Shown here: in pieces, positions 1 to 5,345 of the stretch
Position numbering within the stretch: position 1 is the first letter of the stretch
Layout of the letters: every line of letters begins with the position of its first letter
Assembly: GCA_017475805.1 (NCBI GenBank)
Contig: JAFVEW010000300.1
Location: 1 to 7,248 of the forward strand
DNA length: 7,248 nt
Source of the DNA: Synergistaceae bacterium
GTDB taxonomy: Bacteria > Synergistota > Synergistia > Synergistales > Aminobacteriaceae
Direction of reading: 5' to 3'
The notes under the pieces: model-generated
Told to the model about the DNA's origin: nothing
The model's database searches: none
The model's input: only the letters and a program-made list of their open reading frames with translations
Made by a program: the position numbers and the translations under genes

Positions 1-379
1 TAATATAGTGTTTATAGGCCGCGTTTAATACTTCGGTCTTAAATTCGCGAGCCGACTCGTAATCAACTTTATCAGGGTTTTTATCGAAATCATATTTAGC
101 CGCAAATTTATTAAGTTCTTCCGGCAAAAGCAAATTATCTTTCACGAGTTCATCAGGACTGATTAATAAATAATTTCCCGCAAAAGCTGACGTAGGACTA
201 TAAGGAGAATTTCCGCAGCCCGGATCAATAGTCGTGAGCGGCAAAACCTGCCAAATTTTTTGTCCGGCATCGTGGAGAAAATCAGCGAAATTAAAAGCCT
301 CCGAGCCAAAGTCGCCTATTCCATATTTAGACGGCAAAGACGTAATCGGCAGTAAAATTCCCGCGCTTCGTTTGTTCAT
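1..379 (-). CDS. malQ: 4-alpha-glucanotransferase (amylomaltase, GH77), N-terminal 126 codons only
   Basis: Cytoplasmic enzyme that transfers alpha-1,4-glucan segments between maltodextrin or glycogen-type chains. The first 126 residues match the conserved N-terminus of glycoside hydrolase family 77: RSAGILLPITSLPSKYGIGD (residues 4-23), the GQKIWQVLPL strand (39-48) and NSPYSPTSAFAGNYLLISP (57-75), all hallmarks of MalQ. Family members are usually about 500 residues or more, so roughly three quarters, including the catalytic acids, lie beyond the left edge and cannot be checked. The start is well supported: a GGGAGGA Shine-Dalgarno (386-392) sits six bases upstream of the ATG. It lies 14 bp downstream of the amidohydrolase-like gene on the same strand, so the two are probably co-transcribed. 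No functional link between them is obvious. The family call is firm; the state of the rest of the gene is unknown. Confidence 0.93.
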   Translation of the reverse strand, partial: MNKRSAGILLPITSLPSKYGIGDFGSEAFNFADFLHDAGQKIWQVLPLTTIDPGCGNSPYSPTSAFAGNYLLISPDELVKDNLLLPEELNKFAAKYDFDKNPDKVDYESAREFKTEVLNAAYKHYI

Positions 380-385
380 AAAAAA

Positions 386-392
386 TCCTCCC
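386..392 (-). promoter_or_regulatory. Shine-Dalgarno site of malQ
   Basis: GGGAGGA read on the minus strand, six bases before the malQ ATG. It fills most of the 14-bp gap after the amidohydrolase-like gene and fixes the malQ start. Confidence 0.8.
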
Positions 393-393
393 T

Positions 394-1698
394 TTATAAT
401 TTTCCAGATTCATAAACAGAGCAGCCTGCTACGAATGTTGCTGTAATATCGATTAAAGAAATCTCTTCAGGTCTCACAAAAAACGGATCCTGCTCAAGAA
501 CGATTAAATCTGCATCGCCTCCGACAGCTATTTCTCCGCGTCTTAAATCATTTCCGCCGTTCCAAGCAGCGCACCAAGTATAAATGCTCAATGCTTCAGC
601 GACGCTTAAGCCGCCCATAACAAGTTTGCCTATATTTTTTAACGGCGATGTTAATTTTTCTCCAGAACTTGCGGATGCTACGATGCCGTTTTGAAAAGCC
701 TCATGAATAAAGTTTTCATTGTGATTTAGGACAGCGACGCCGCCGAGATTTAAGATTTTCATTCGTTCGATGACGCTGCTGAAATTTTTGATTAAATGCC
801 GCGAATTTTTTTTGACTTTTTTAACAACTCTTTCAAGGGCGTTGAGGCAGGATTTATTATTGTCGCTGATGACCTGACAGCCCGATAAATGAGCAGAGAA
901 AATCATATTTTTTTGTTCCTGCTGGTCTAAGTCGTCTTTAATTAAAATTCCGCCGAGTTTACAAAACGGAAAGCCGTCGCCTGTCCGTAAACCTGAAGAA
1001 AGAAATTCATTCAGCGAATTTGCATTATCAAAGCCGAAATTGCACCTTAATCTAAAATTTAACGAGTCATAAATTACATCGTTCAAAACATCCCATAAAT
1101 TTTTTTCGTTATAAAAATCTGCCCATATTTCAGAAATTCCTAAAGAACTAATTTTAGGCGAGTAAGTTTCGAACAAAAATTTAATTTCTTCACTCGAAAG
1201 CTCAGGGATATGCTGTGAAAATTCTTCAGGTTCGACGTTATCCTGCGGCATGTTTAATTCAGTCATTGCAGGCGAATTTAAGATTATGTGAGTATTTTTC
1301 GCATCGATAACGGCACACGGAAGCGAGCTGATGACTTCATCAATATCATCGCGTGATATAACAACGTCATCGCTAAGTCCGCAGGCAATATACCAGCCGC
1401 GCAAAGGATTTTGATTAGCCTGAAAAAACGCGCCCAAAGAGTCCTTAAATTCTTTAACTGAATGGACGTTTGAGAGGTTTAATCTTTCTTGATTTTCAGC
1501 CCACGATAAAAAATTAATGCCCGTGTCGCAAAATGCCGGTAAAACTGTACGGCCGTGAAGGTCAATAATTTTTCCGCTGAAACCTGCATCATCATCAATC
1601 GAAACTATACGGCCGTTTTCAAAAGTTAAATTAGAAGCTGTCCCGGAGCGGGTATGAATTTTGCCATTTATTAAAGAAATTTTTTCTTGCTGGTTCAT
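394..1698 (-). CDS. YtcJ-like amidohydrolase family protein, probable pseudoenzyme lacking the metal ligands
   Basis: Amidohydrolase superfamily (amidohydrolase 3 / YtcJ type) by overall layout. An N-terminal beta-sandwich strand carries LINGKIHT (9-16), followed by IDLHGRTVLPAF (45-56). GWYIACG (101-107) and KLGG (247-250) follow, and the C-terminus is classical: LSVAEALSIYTWCAAW (364-379), then GEIAVGGDADLIVLEQDP (388-405). At 434 residues it is shorter than typical YtcJ proteins (about 520-550). The residues that should bind metal look replaced. The family's D-S-H-x-H is D58-T-G60-I-N62. The lysine of GGVK is L252. The histidine of QVHA is I277. The last histidine of HRIEH is N305. The aspartate of the GSD motif is S345. 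These placements are by-eye alignment from family knowledge. Hydrolase activity is therefore doubtful, although the intact frame suggests it is still under selection. No clear Shine-Dalgarno precedes the ATG. It is followed at 14 bp by malQ. Substrate unknown. Confidence 0.8.
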   Translation of the reverse strand: MNQQEKISLINGKIHTRSGTASNLTFENGRIVSIDDDAGFSGKIIDLHGRTVLPAFCDTGINFLSWAENQERLNLSNVHSVKEFKDSLGAFFQANQNPLRGWYIACGLSDDVVISRDDIDEVISSLPCAVIDAKNTHIILNSPAMTELNMPQDNVEPEEFSQHIPELSSEEIKFLFETYSPKISSLGISEIWADFYNEKNLWDVLNDVIYDSLNFRLRCNFGFDNANSLNEFLSSGLRTGDGFPFCKLGGILIKDDLDQQEQKNMIFSAHLSGCQVISDNNKSCLNALERVVKKVKKNSRHLIKNFSSVIERMKILNLGGVAVLNHNENFIHEAFQNGIVASASSGEKLTSPLKNIGKLVMGGLSVAEALSIYTWCAAWNGGNDLRRGEIAVGGDADLIVLEQDPFFVRPEEISLIDITATFVAGCSVYESGKL

Positions 1699-1725
1699 AA
1701 TTGTTATTCATATTTTTTAATCAGA

Positions 1726-1774
1726 AATTAGGAGCAAAGAGTAATTTTCTACTTCCTAACTCCTAATTCCTACT
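1726..1774. repeat. Intergenic heptamer repeats with a 9-bp inverted repeat
   Basis: Within the 81-bp gap between the YjfB-like gene and the amidohydrolase-like gene, three tandem heptamers TCCTAAC, TCCTAAT and TCCTACT (1754-1774) follow each other directly. A perfect 9-bp inverted repeat pairs AATTAGGAG (1726-1734) with CTCCTAATT (1760-1768) across a 25-base loop. Inside that loop, AGTA/TACT can form a smaller stem in the minus-strand transcript. It could be a weak terminator or RNA-stability element after the YjfB-like gene, or a low-complexity intergenic repeat. No convincing U-tract follows. A related AGAAATTAGG string occurs at 4476-4485, in the gap before the binding-protein gene. Confidence 0.5.
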
Positions 1775-1779
1775 TACTT

Positions 1780-1980
1780 TTAGAATGTTCCGCTGAATTT
1801 TCCGCCGATGCCAAAAATCTGAAGTGTTGTTTCCATCATTTCATTTTGTTGCTTGACGAGCCACGCACCTACAGCCATTTCGACTTTAGCCTGAGTTAAA
1901 TCCATTGAAGCCTCAGCGATAGTCATCGGATCTGCTCCGCTTTCCAAAACCTGATCGCTCGCGGCGTTGACGGTGTTCAT
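1780..1980 (-). CDS. YjfB-like putative motility protein, downstream part of an interrupted frame
   Basis: Small 66-residue protein resembling the YjfB / putative motility protein family (about 60 residues; molecular function not established). The recognisable core is MTIAEASMDLTQAKVEMAVG (residues 19-38), followed by a mostly helical stretch, VKQQNEMMETTLQIF, similar to the family pattern of a short IA..SM.L.Q..V segment and a C-terminal helix. The ATG used here has no Shine-Dalgarno of its own. Reading upstream in the same frame crosses two codons (AAT TCC), a TAA and then 18 further sense codons that do have a ribosome binding site, so this may be the 3' part of a longer gene of about 87 codons. 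If translated separately, it probably depends on reinitiation after the upstream stop. No signal peptide or membrane segment is visible. The family call is moderate, because the protein is very short. Confidence 0.6.
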   Translation of the reverse strand: MNTVNAASDQVLESGADPMTIAEASMDLTQAKVEMAVGAWLVKQQNEMMETTLQIFGIGGKFSGTF

Positions 1981-1986
1981 GGAATT

Positions 1987-2043
1987 TTACATCATTGCCA
2001 TGCCGTTTTTGCCTAGAGTGTCATAACTGTTTAAGCTGATCAT
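1987..2043 (-). CDS. 18-codon upstream frame of the YjfB-like gene, ending at an in-frame TAA
   Basis: The peptide is MISLNSYDTLGKNGMAMM, followed by TAA. AAGAAGG (2055-2061, minus strand) lies 11 bases before the ATG and is the only plausible ribosome binding site for this locus. The stop is in the same frame as the 66-codon YjfB-like stretch that begins two codons later. The simplest reading is that this is the true N-terminus of the motility-like protein, cut off by a nonsense change: one C-to-T substitution would turn CAA (Gln) into this TAA. The alternative is a real leader peptide that couples translation of the second frame. Confidence 0.5.
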   Translation of the reverse strand: MISLNSYDTLGKNGMAMM

Positions 2044-2054
2044 GATTTAATTCG

Positions 2055-2061
2055 CCTTCTT
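2055..2061 (-). promoter_or_regulatory. Shine-Dalgarno site of the interrupted YjfB-like frame
   Basis: AAGAAGG on the minus strand, 11 bases ahead of the ATG ending at 2043. It favours translation starting there and not at the internal ATG ending at 1980, which has no purine-rich site before it. Confidence 0.5.
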
Positions 2062-2076
2062 TCTGAAATTGAGATT

Positions 2077-2086
2077 ATTATATAAT
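2077..2086. promoter_or_regulatory. Divergent promoter region with overlapping -10 boxes
   Basis: The 96-bp space between the divergent genes contains ATTATATAAT, a 10-bp palindrome. It gives a TATAAT on the plus strand (2081-2086), upstream of the hydrogenase-associated operon, and a TATAAT on the minus strand (2077-2082), upstream of the YjfB-like gene. No good -35 box at 16-18 bp spacing is evident for either direction, so the exact promoters are inferred from the -10 boxes and the divergent layout only. A run of A/T-rich sequence (2091-2106) lies just downstream of the plus-strand box. Confidence 0.45.
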
Positions 2087-2121
2087 ACGAAAAAAATTAA
2101 AAAAAACTCAAAATTATTTTC

Positions 2122-2126
2122 GGAGG
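2122..2126 (+). promoter_or_regulatory. Shine-Dalgarno site of the TM1266-family gene
   Basis: GGAGG located 13 bases before the ATG, a slightly long spacing. There is no closer in-frame start codon, so it supports the chosen ATG. Confidence 0.6.
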
Positions 2127-2139
2127 TTTTAATTCAAAA

Positions 2140-2388
2140 ATGGAAAACGAAACAAGAGTTGCCGTTATGAGCATCATCGTAGAAAACATAACTTCAGTCG
2201 AAACGCTCAATAACATTCTTCACGAGTACCGCGAATTTATAATCGGCAGAATGGGACTGCCCTATCATCAGAAAAAAATTAACATCATCAGCATAGCACT
2301 CGACGCTCCACAGGATATTATTTCAGCACTTTCTGGACGTATAGGCAATCTCGATGGCGTAAACGTTAAAACGGCGTTCTCAAAATAG
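2140..2388 (+). CDS. TM1266-family iron-only hydrogenase system putative regulator
   Basis: An 82-residue protein matching the small TM1266 family, which is repeatedly found next to [FeFe]-hydrogenase maturation genes and is annotated as a putative iron-only hydrogenase system regulator. Family-like features are the RVAVMSIIVE first strand (6-15), the NNILHEYREFIIGRMGLPY segment (24-42), the IISIALDAP strand (49-57), and the highly typical ALSGRIGNLDGVNVKTAFSK ending (63-82). The protein covers a full family length and has a ferredoxin/ACT-like alternation of strands and helices. No separate DNA-binding domain is visible, so direct transcriptional control is a family-level suggestion only. 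It is the first gene of the rightward cluster, downstream of the divergent promoter, with hydE two genes further on, which strengthens the assignment. Confidence 0.87.
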   Translation: MENETRVAVMSIIVENITSVETLNNILHEYREFIIGRMGLPYHQKKINIISIALDAPQDIISALSGRIGNLDGVNVKTAFSK

Positions 2389-2389
2389 A

Positions 2390-2617
2390 ATGACATATAC
2401 TTTTGAACTCGACAAAGACGCCCAAAAATTCGCGGAGGCTTATGCTTCGGAAACTGGCGAAAACGTAGGCGAACTTGCGAAAAAAATTCTCCTGGAACAC
2501 ATCGAGGATATAATGGATTTAAGGCTTTATGAACAGTCAAAGGCTGAATATGATGCTGATCCTGAGACTTATTCTCTCGATGAGATTGAGAAAGAATTAA
2601 TGTGTAATGCGTTATAG
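2390..2617 (+). CDS. RelB/DinJ-type (DUF6290-like) antitoxin, apparently orphan
   Basis: A 75-residue acidic protein with the layout of RelB-like antitoxins. It has an N-terminal ribbon-helix-helix segment (strand TYTFELD at 2-8, helices from about 10-22 and 26-37), which would bind operator DNA as a dimer. The C-terminal part, LRLYEQSKAEYDADPETYSL (44-63) followed by DEIEKEL, is the stretch that neutralises a RelE-type toxin and is characteristic of DUF6290 proteins. It starts one base after the stop of the TM1266-family gene and has no ribosome binding site of its own, so translational coupling is likely. Its 3' end overlaps by 11 bases a frame that begins like a RelE toxin but stops after 34 codons. 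The antitoxin therefore seems to have lost its partner, or acts alone as a DNA-binding protein in the hydrogenase operon. Confidence 0.78.
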   Translation: MTYTFELDKDAQKFAEAYASETGENVGELAKKILLEHIEDIMDLRLYEQSKAEYDADPETYSLDEIEKELMCNAL

Positions 2618-2711
2618 CGTTGAATTTTCTAAAAAAGCCCGAATACCGCAGTGGGGCATCGTAGAGAAATTTGTTAATAATGAAAAATTTAATCGAAAAA
2701 CTCTCGTATAA
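2607..2711 (+). pseudogene. Truncated RelE-like toxin remnant
   Basis: A 34-codon frame starting MRYSVEFSKKAR, the common opening of RelE/ParE-type toxins (first beta strand, then the basic first helix). Its ATG overlaps the last 11 bases of the antitoxin gene, the arrangement usual for a toxin-antitoxin pair. After about residue 12 the similarity ends: the rest (IPQWGIVEKFVNNEKFNRKT...) does not resemble the RelE fold, and the frame stops inside the 5' end of hydE. Full RelE toxins are about 85-100 residues. I read this as a toxin gene truncated by a deletion that joined its first codons to the sequence before hydE. With only a dozen matching residues, it could also be an unrelated short overlapping frame that couples translation to hydE. 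Confidence 0.5.
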
Positions 2712-3720
2712 TCATTCGCTTGAAATTGAAGAATACGAGAGTTTAATAAAAAATCGAAATGACGAGGCCGCGAAAATTCTCCGCAAACTCGCTGACAAAA
2801 CAAGACGAGGAATCTACGACAACAAGATTTTCGTTCGAGGCTTAATTGAAATTTCTAATATTTGCCGCAACGATTGCCTTTATTGCGGTATAAGACACAG
2901 CAACAAAAATTGCGAGCGTTATAGATTAACTCCTGAAGAAATTATTTCGTGCGCTGACGAAGGCTATGAATTAGGCTTCAGGACTTTTGTTTTGCAGGGC
3001 GGCGAAGATTCTTTTTTTAATGACGAAATTTTAGGCAGCATTGTCAAAGAAATTAAATCGCGTCATCAAGATTGCGCTGTAACTCTTTCGATGGGAGAAC
3101 GCAGTTTTGAGAGTTATAAATATTTGCGTGATTGCGGAGCTGATAGATATTTATTAAGACATGAGACGGCAGATAAAAATCATTATGAAAAATTACATCC
3201 GGCTTCAATGTCTTATGAAAATCGTATTAAATGCCTGAAAAATTTGCGCGAACTCGGCTATCAAGTTGGCTGCGGTTTCATGGTCGGCTCACCTTTTCAA
3301 ACTGAAAAAAATTTAGCTCAGGATTTGAAATTTATCGAAACTTTTAAGCCAGACATGTGCGGCATAGGGCCTTTCATTCCGCATAAAGATACGCCGTTCA
3401 AAGATTTTCCGGCCGGAACTGTCGAATTAACTTGCTATTTGCTTTCGATTATAAGATTAATTTATCCGCCTGTATTGCTTCCGGCTACGACGGCATTAGG
3501 CACTATTCACCCGACGGGACGAGAACTCGGAATTTTATCAGGAGCTAACGTCGTTATGCCGAATTTATCGCCTGTAAATGTCAGAAAAAAATACGAACTT
3601 TATGACAACAAAATTTGCACCGGCGAAGAAAGTGCTCAGTGCAAAAATTGTCTTAATAGCCGCATGGAAAAAATCGGCTTTGAAATCGTTACGTCTCGCG
3701 GCGACGTAAAGAAGGCTTAA
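2680..3720 (+). CDS. hydE: [FeFe] hydrogenase H-cluster radical SAM maturase HydE
   Basis: Radical S-adenosylmethionine enzyme that, with HydF and HydG, builds the di-iron subcluster of [FeFe]-hydrogenase; it acts in the cytoplasm. From the ATG the protein has 346 residues, close to Thermotoga HydE (348). The radical SAM motif CRNDCLYC gives C62, C66 and C69, one residue from the Thermotoga positions, which favours this ATG over the TTG nine bases upstream (2671) that would also be in frame. The TIM-barrel follows, with VLQGGED (105-111) and VGCGFMVGSPF (196-206). Near the C-terminus, C313-x7-C321-x2-C324 keeps the optional second iron-sulphur site seen in some HydE proteins. No strong Shine-Dalgarno is present; the start overlaps the toxin remnant, so coupling is possible. 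BioB and PylB are less likely because of the C-terminal cysteines and the TM1266-family neighbour. Confidence 0.93.
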   Translation: MKNLIEKLSYNHSLEIEEYESLIKNRNDEAAKILRKLADKTRRGIYDNKIFVRGLIEISNICRNDCLYCGIRHSNKNCERYRLTPEEIISCADEGYELGFRTFVLQGGEDSFFNDEILGSIVKEIKSRHQDCAVTLSMGERSFESYKYLRDCGADRYLLRHETADKNHYEKLHPASMSYENRIKCLKNLRELGYQVGCGFMVGSPFQTEKNLAQDLKFIETFKPDMCGIGPFIPHKDTPFKDFPAGTVELTCYLLSIIRLIYPPVLLPATTALGTIHPTGRELGILSGANVVMPNLSPVNVRKKYELYDNKICTGEESAQCKNCLNSRMEKIGFEIVTSRGDVKKA

Positions 3721-3727
3721 GGGTCTG

Positions 3728-4477
3728 TTGAAAAATTTATATGAAATCAAAAATCTTGTCTTAAGTTACGAAAATGAATCAATCTTAAAAGATATTTCGT
3801 TAAAAATTCCCTGCGGTCTTGTCTCTTTAATCGGGCCGAACGGTGCCGGAAAAACCTCTTTGCTTAGGGTTTTGGCAGGACTTGAAAAAAGATATTCAGG
3901 AAAAATTTTATTAAATAACGCTGAGATTAACAAAATTTCTCGAAAAAAAATGTCGCGGGCTTTGAGCTTCGTAATGAGTAACAAAAATTTTCGTCCCTTG
4001 TATTCTTTTAGCGTTAAGGAAATTATCGCACTCGGCCGCCTGCCATTTACGGGAATGTTCGGATTTCCCAAAAATCATGATAATGAACTAATCGAAAAAG
4101 CCGCAGAGTTATTAAAAATTTCTCATTTATTGAACCGCGACATCATGACCCTTTCCGACGGCGAAAGGCAATTAGTTTTTATTGCATCAGCGATTGCACA
4201 AGACACGAAAATAATCTTACTTGACGAACCGACGGCCTCATTAGACCCTGATAAAGCTGCGGGAATTTTCGCGTTGTTAAAAGAACTTGCGGGCAAAGAA
4301 CGAAATATTATTGCCGCCGTTCATGATATAAATATTGCTACAGAATATTCAGATTTTTACATCGCAATCAAGAACGGAGAATTAATTTTTAACGGCAAAG
4401 AACTTAATCAAGAAATTTTAAGAGATTTATACGGCGTTGATTTTGTTTTAGATTTGATGTGGCGCGTAAAAAATTAG
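3728..4477 (+). CDS. ABC transporter ATP-binding protein, iron-siderophore/cobalamin (FecE/BtuD) type
   Basis: Cytoplasmic ATPase of a metal-chelate importer, 249 residues. Visible motifs are Walker A GPNGAGKTS (36-44), signature LSDGERQ (142-148, Asp in place of the usual second Gly), Walker B IILLDEP (162-168) followed by the D-loop ASLD, and the switch histidine in AVHD (H199). The stretch SVKEIIALGRLPF (95-107) after the Q-loop is typical of the FecE/FhuC/BtuD branch. The Q-loop glutamine expected near FVMS (81-84) appears to be serine, which is atypical. The start is a TTG seven bases after the hydE stop, with AAGGG overlapping that stop at short spacing; no ATG is available in this frame nearby. 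A binding protein follows at 25 bp, but no FecCD/BtuC permease gene is present between or beside them. The substrate could be an iron complex or a corrinoid; the sequence does not decide. Confidence 0.85.
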   Translation: MKNLYEIKNLVLSYENESILKDISLKIPCGLVSLIGPNGAGKTSLLRVLAGLEKRYSGKILLNNAEINKISRKKMSRALSFVMSNKNFRPLYSFSVKEIIALGRLPFTGMFGFPKNHDNELIEKAAELLKISHLLNRDIMTLSDGERQLVFIASAIAQDTKIILLDEPTASLDPDKAAGIFALLKELAGKERNIIAAVHDINIATEYSDFYIAIKNGELIFNGKELNQEILRDLYGVDFVLDLMWRVKN

Positions 4478-4502
4478 AAATTAGGGGTGAGAAATTTAGG
4501 TA

Positions 4503-5342
4503 ATGAAAAAAATTTTTGTGAGTATTGCTATATTTTTTATTTTCATTGCTTCGGTTAGTGCAGAAGAACTGCGGGTTATATCGCTGTATCCGGGACATTC
4601 TGACAATATTTTTGCAATGGGCGGCGAAAGAATTTTAATAGCTCTATCTGAAAACGATGACACTGACTTATTGCCTGACTTGCCGAGATTATCGTTGAGG
4701 GACAATGCGGAAAAATTTTTAGCTTTGAAGCCAGATATTGTCGTTACTAGAAGTTTGGCAATTAGACTTAATCCTAATTTATATGAAATTCTTGAACGAG
4801 CGGGCGTAAAGATTATAGATTTAGACCCTCCGTCATGGAACGATTTTGAGAATTATTTGAAAGTCTTGGCTAATTCGCTGGGTCTTAATTCTGAAAAAGC
4901 TATTGAAAAACTTAGCAAAATAAAAATATCTTCTCAATCGTCAAGCCTGACTTATCATTGCTTTATCGAAGCTACTTCAAAAGAAATTCACACGTGCTCG
5001 CCAAGCTCTTGGGCGGCAAATTTAATTTTACTCGCAGGAGGCATAAACGCCGCTTCAGAGGCTGAGCCTTTGCGTTCAGGAAGCTCGATAGCGGCTTGGG
5101 GAGTTGAAAGAGTGTTAAAATCTCTCGAAAACAAAAATCTCGATATTTACATAATTCAAACAGGAGCTATGAATAACGCCTCAATCAAAGATTTTTATAA
5201 TCGTGAATGGACGAAAATTTTAATAGACAATGGCGTGAAAGCCTACGAAGTTCCTGAAAAATATCTGAGCAGACCTTCGTTAATCGGCTTAGAAAAAGGC
5301 TTGGAAATTTTACGAAAAATTTTAAGCAGGAGTGATGATTAA
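4503..5342 (+). CDS. Periplasmic BtuF/FhuD-like substrate-binding protein of an ABC importer
   Basis: A 279-residue class III (helical-backbone) metal-chelate receptor. Residues 1-20 form a signal peptide: two lysines, a hydrophobic stretch rich in Ile/Phe, then VSA before E21. There is no lipobox cysteine, so the mature protein should be soluble in the periplasm. The N-terminal lobe has RVISLYPGHSDNIFAMG (24-40) and the family's ALKPDIVVTR (74-83). The C-terminal lobe has LLAGGINAA (176-184), then LDIYIIQTG, FYNREWTKIL, and the terminal SRPSLIGLEKGLEIL (256-270), matching the R-P ending common in BtuF-like proteins. It presumably delivers its ligand to the importer powered by the ATPase encoded just upstream; the permease is not in the window. 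A corrinoid or iron-siderophore ligand is plausible but not distinguishable here. Confidence 0.82.
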   Translation: MKKIFVSIAIFFIFIASVSAEELRVISLYPGHSDNIFAMGGERILIALSENDDTDLLPDLPRLSLRDNAEKFLALKPDIVVTRSLAIRLNPNLYEILERAGVKIIDLDPPSWNDFENYLKVLANSLGLNSEKAIEKLSKIKISSQSSSLTYHCFIEATSKEIHTCSPSSWAANLILLAGGINAASEAEPLRSGSSIAAWGVERVLKSLENKNLDIYIIQTGAMNNASIKDFYNREWTKILIDNGVKAYEVPEKYLSRPSLIGLEKGLEILRKILSRSDD

Positions 5343-5345
5343 AAA

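Noticed and set aside
234..446. Plus-strand open frame of 70 codons
   Set aside because: It lies opposite the well-supported malQ start and the end of the amidohydrolase-like gene, and its protein resembles nothing recognisable; it is a shadow.
2268..2540. Minus-strand open frame of 90 codons
   Set aside because: It is antisense to the TM1266-family and antitoxin genes, has no ribosome site, and encodes no recognisable protein.
2671..2679. TTG at 2671 as the hydE start
   Set aside because: It is in frame and possible, but the ATG at 2680 puts the radical SAM cysteines one residue from their positions in Thermotoga HydE and gives the usual length.
3721..4502. Cobalamin or other riboswitch ahead of the importer genes
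   Set aside because: The gaps before the ATPase and receptor genes are 7 and 25 bp, far too short for a riboswitch.
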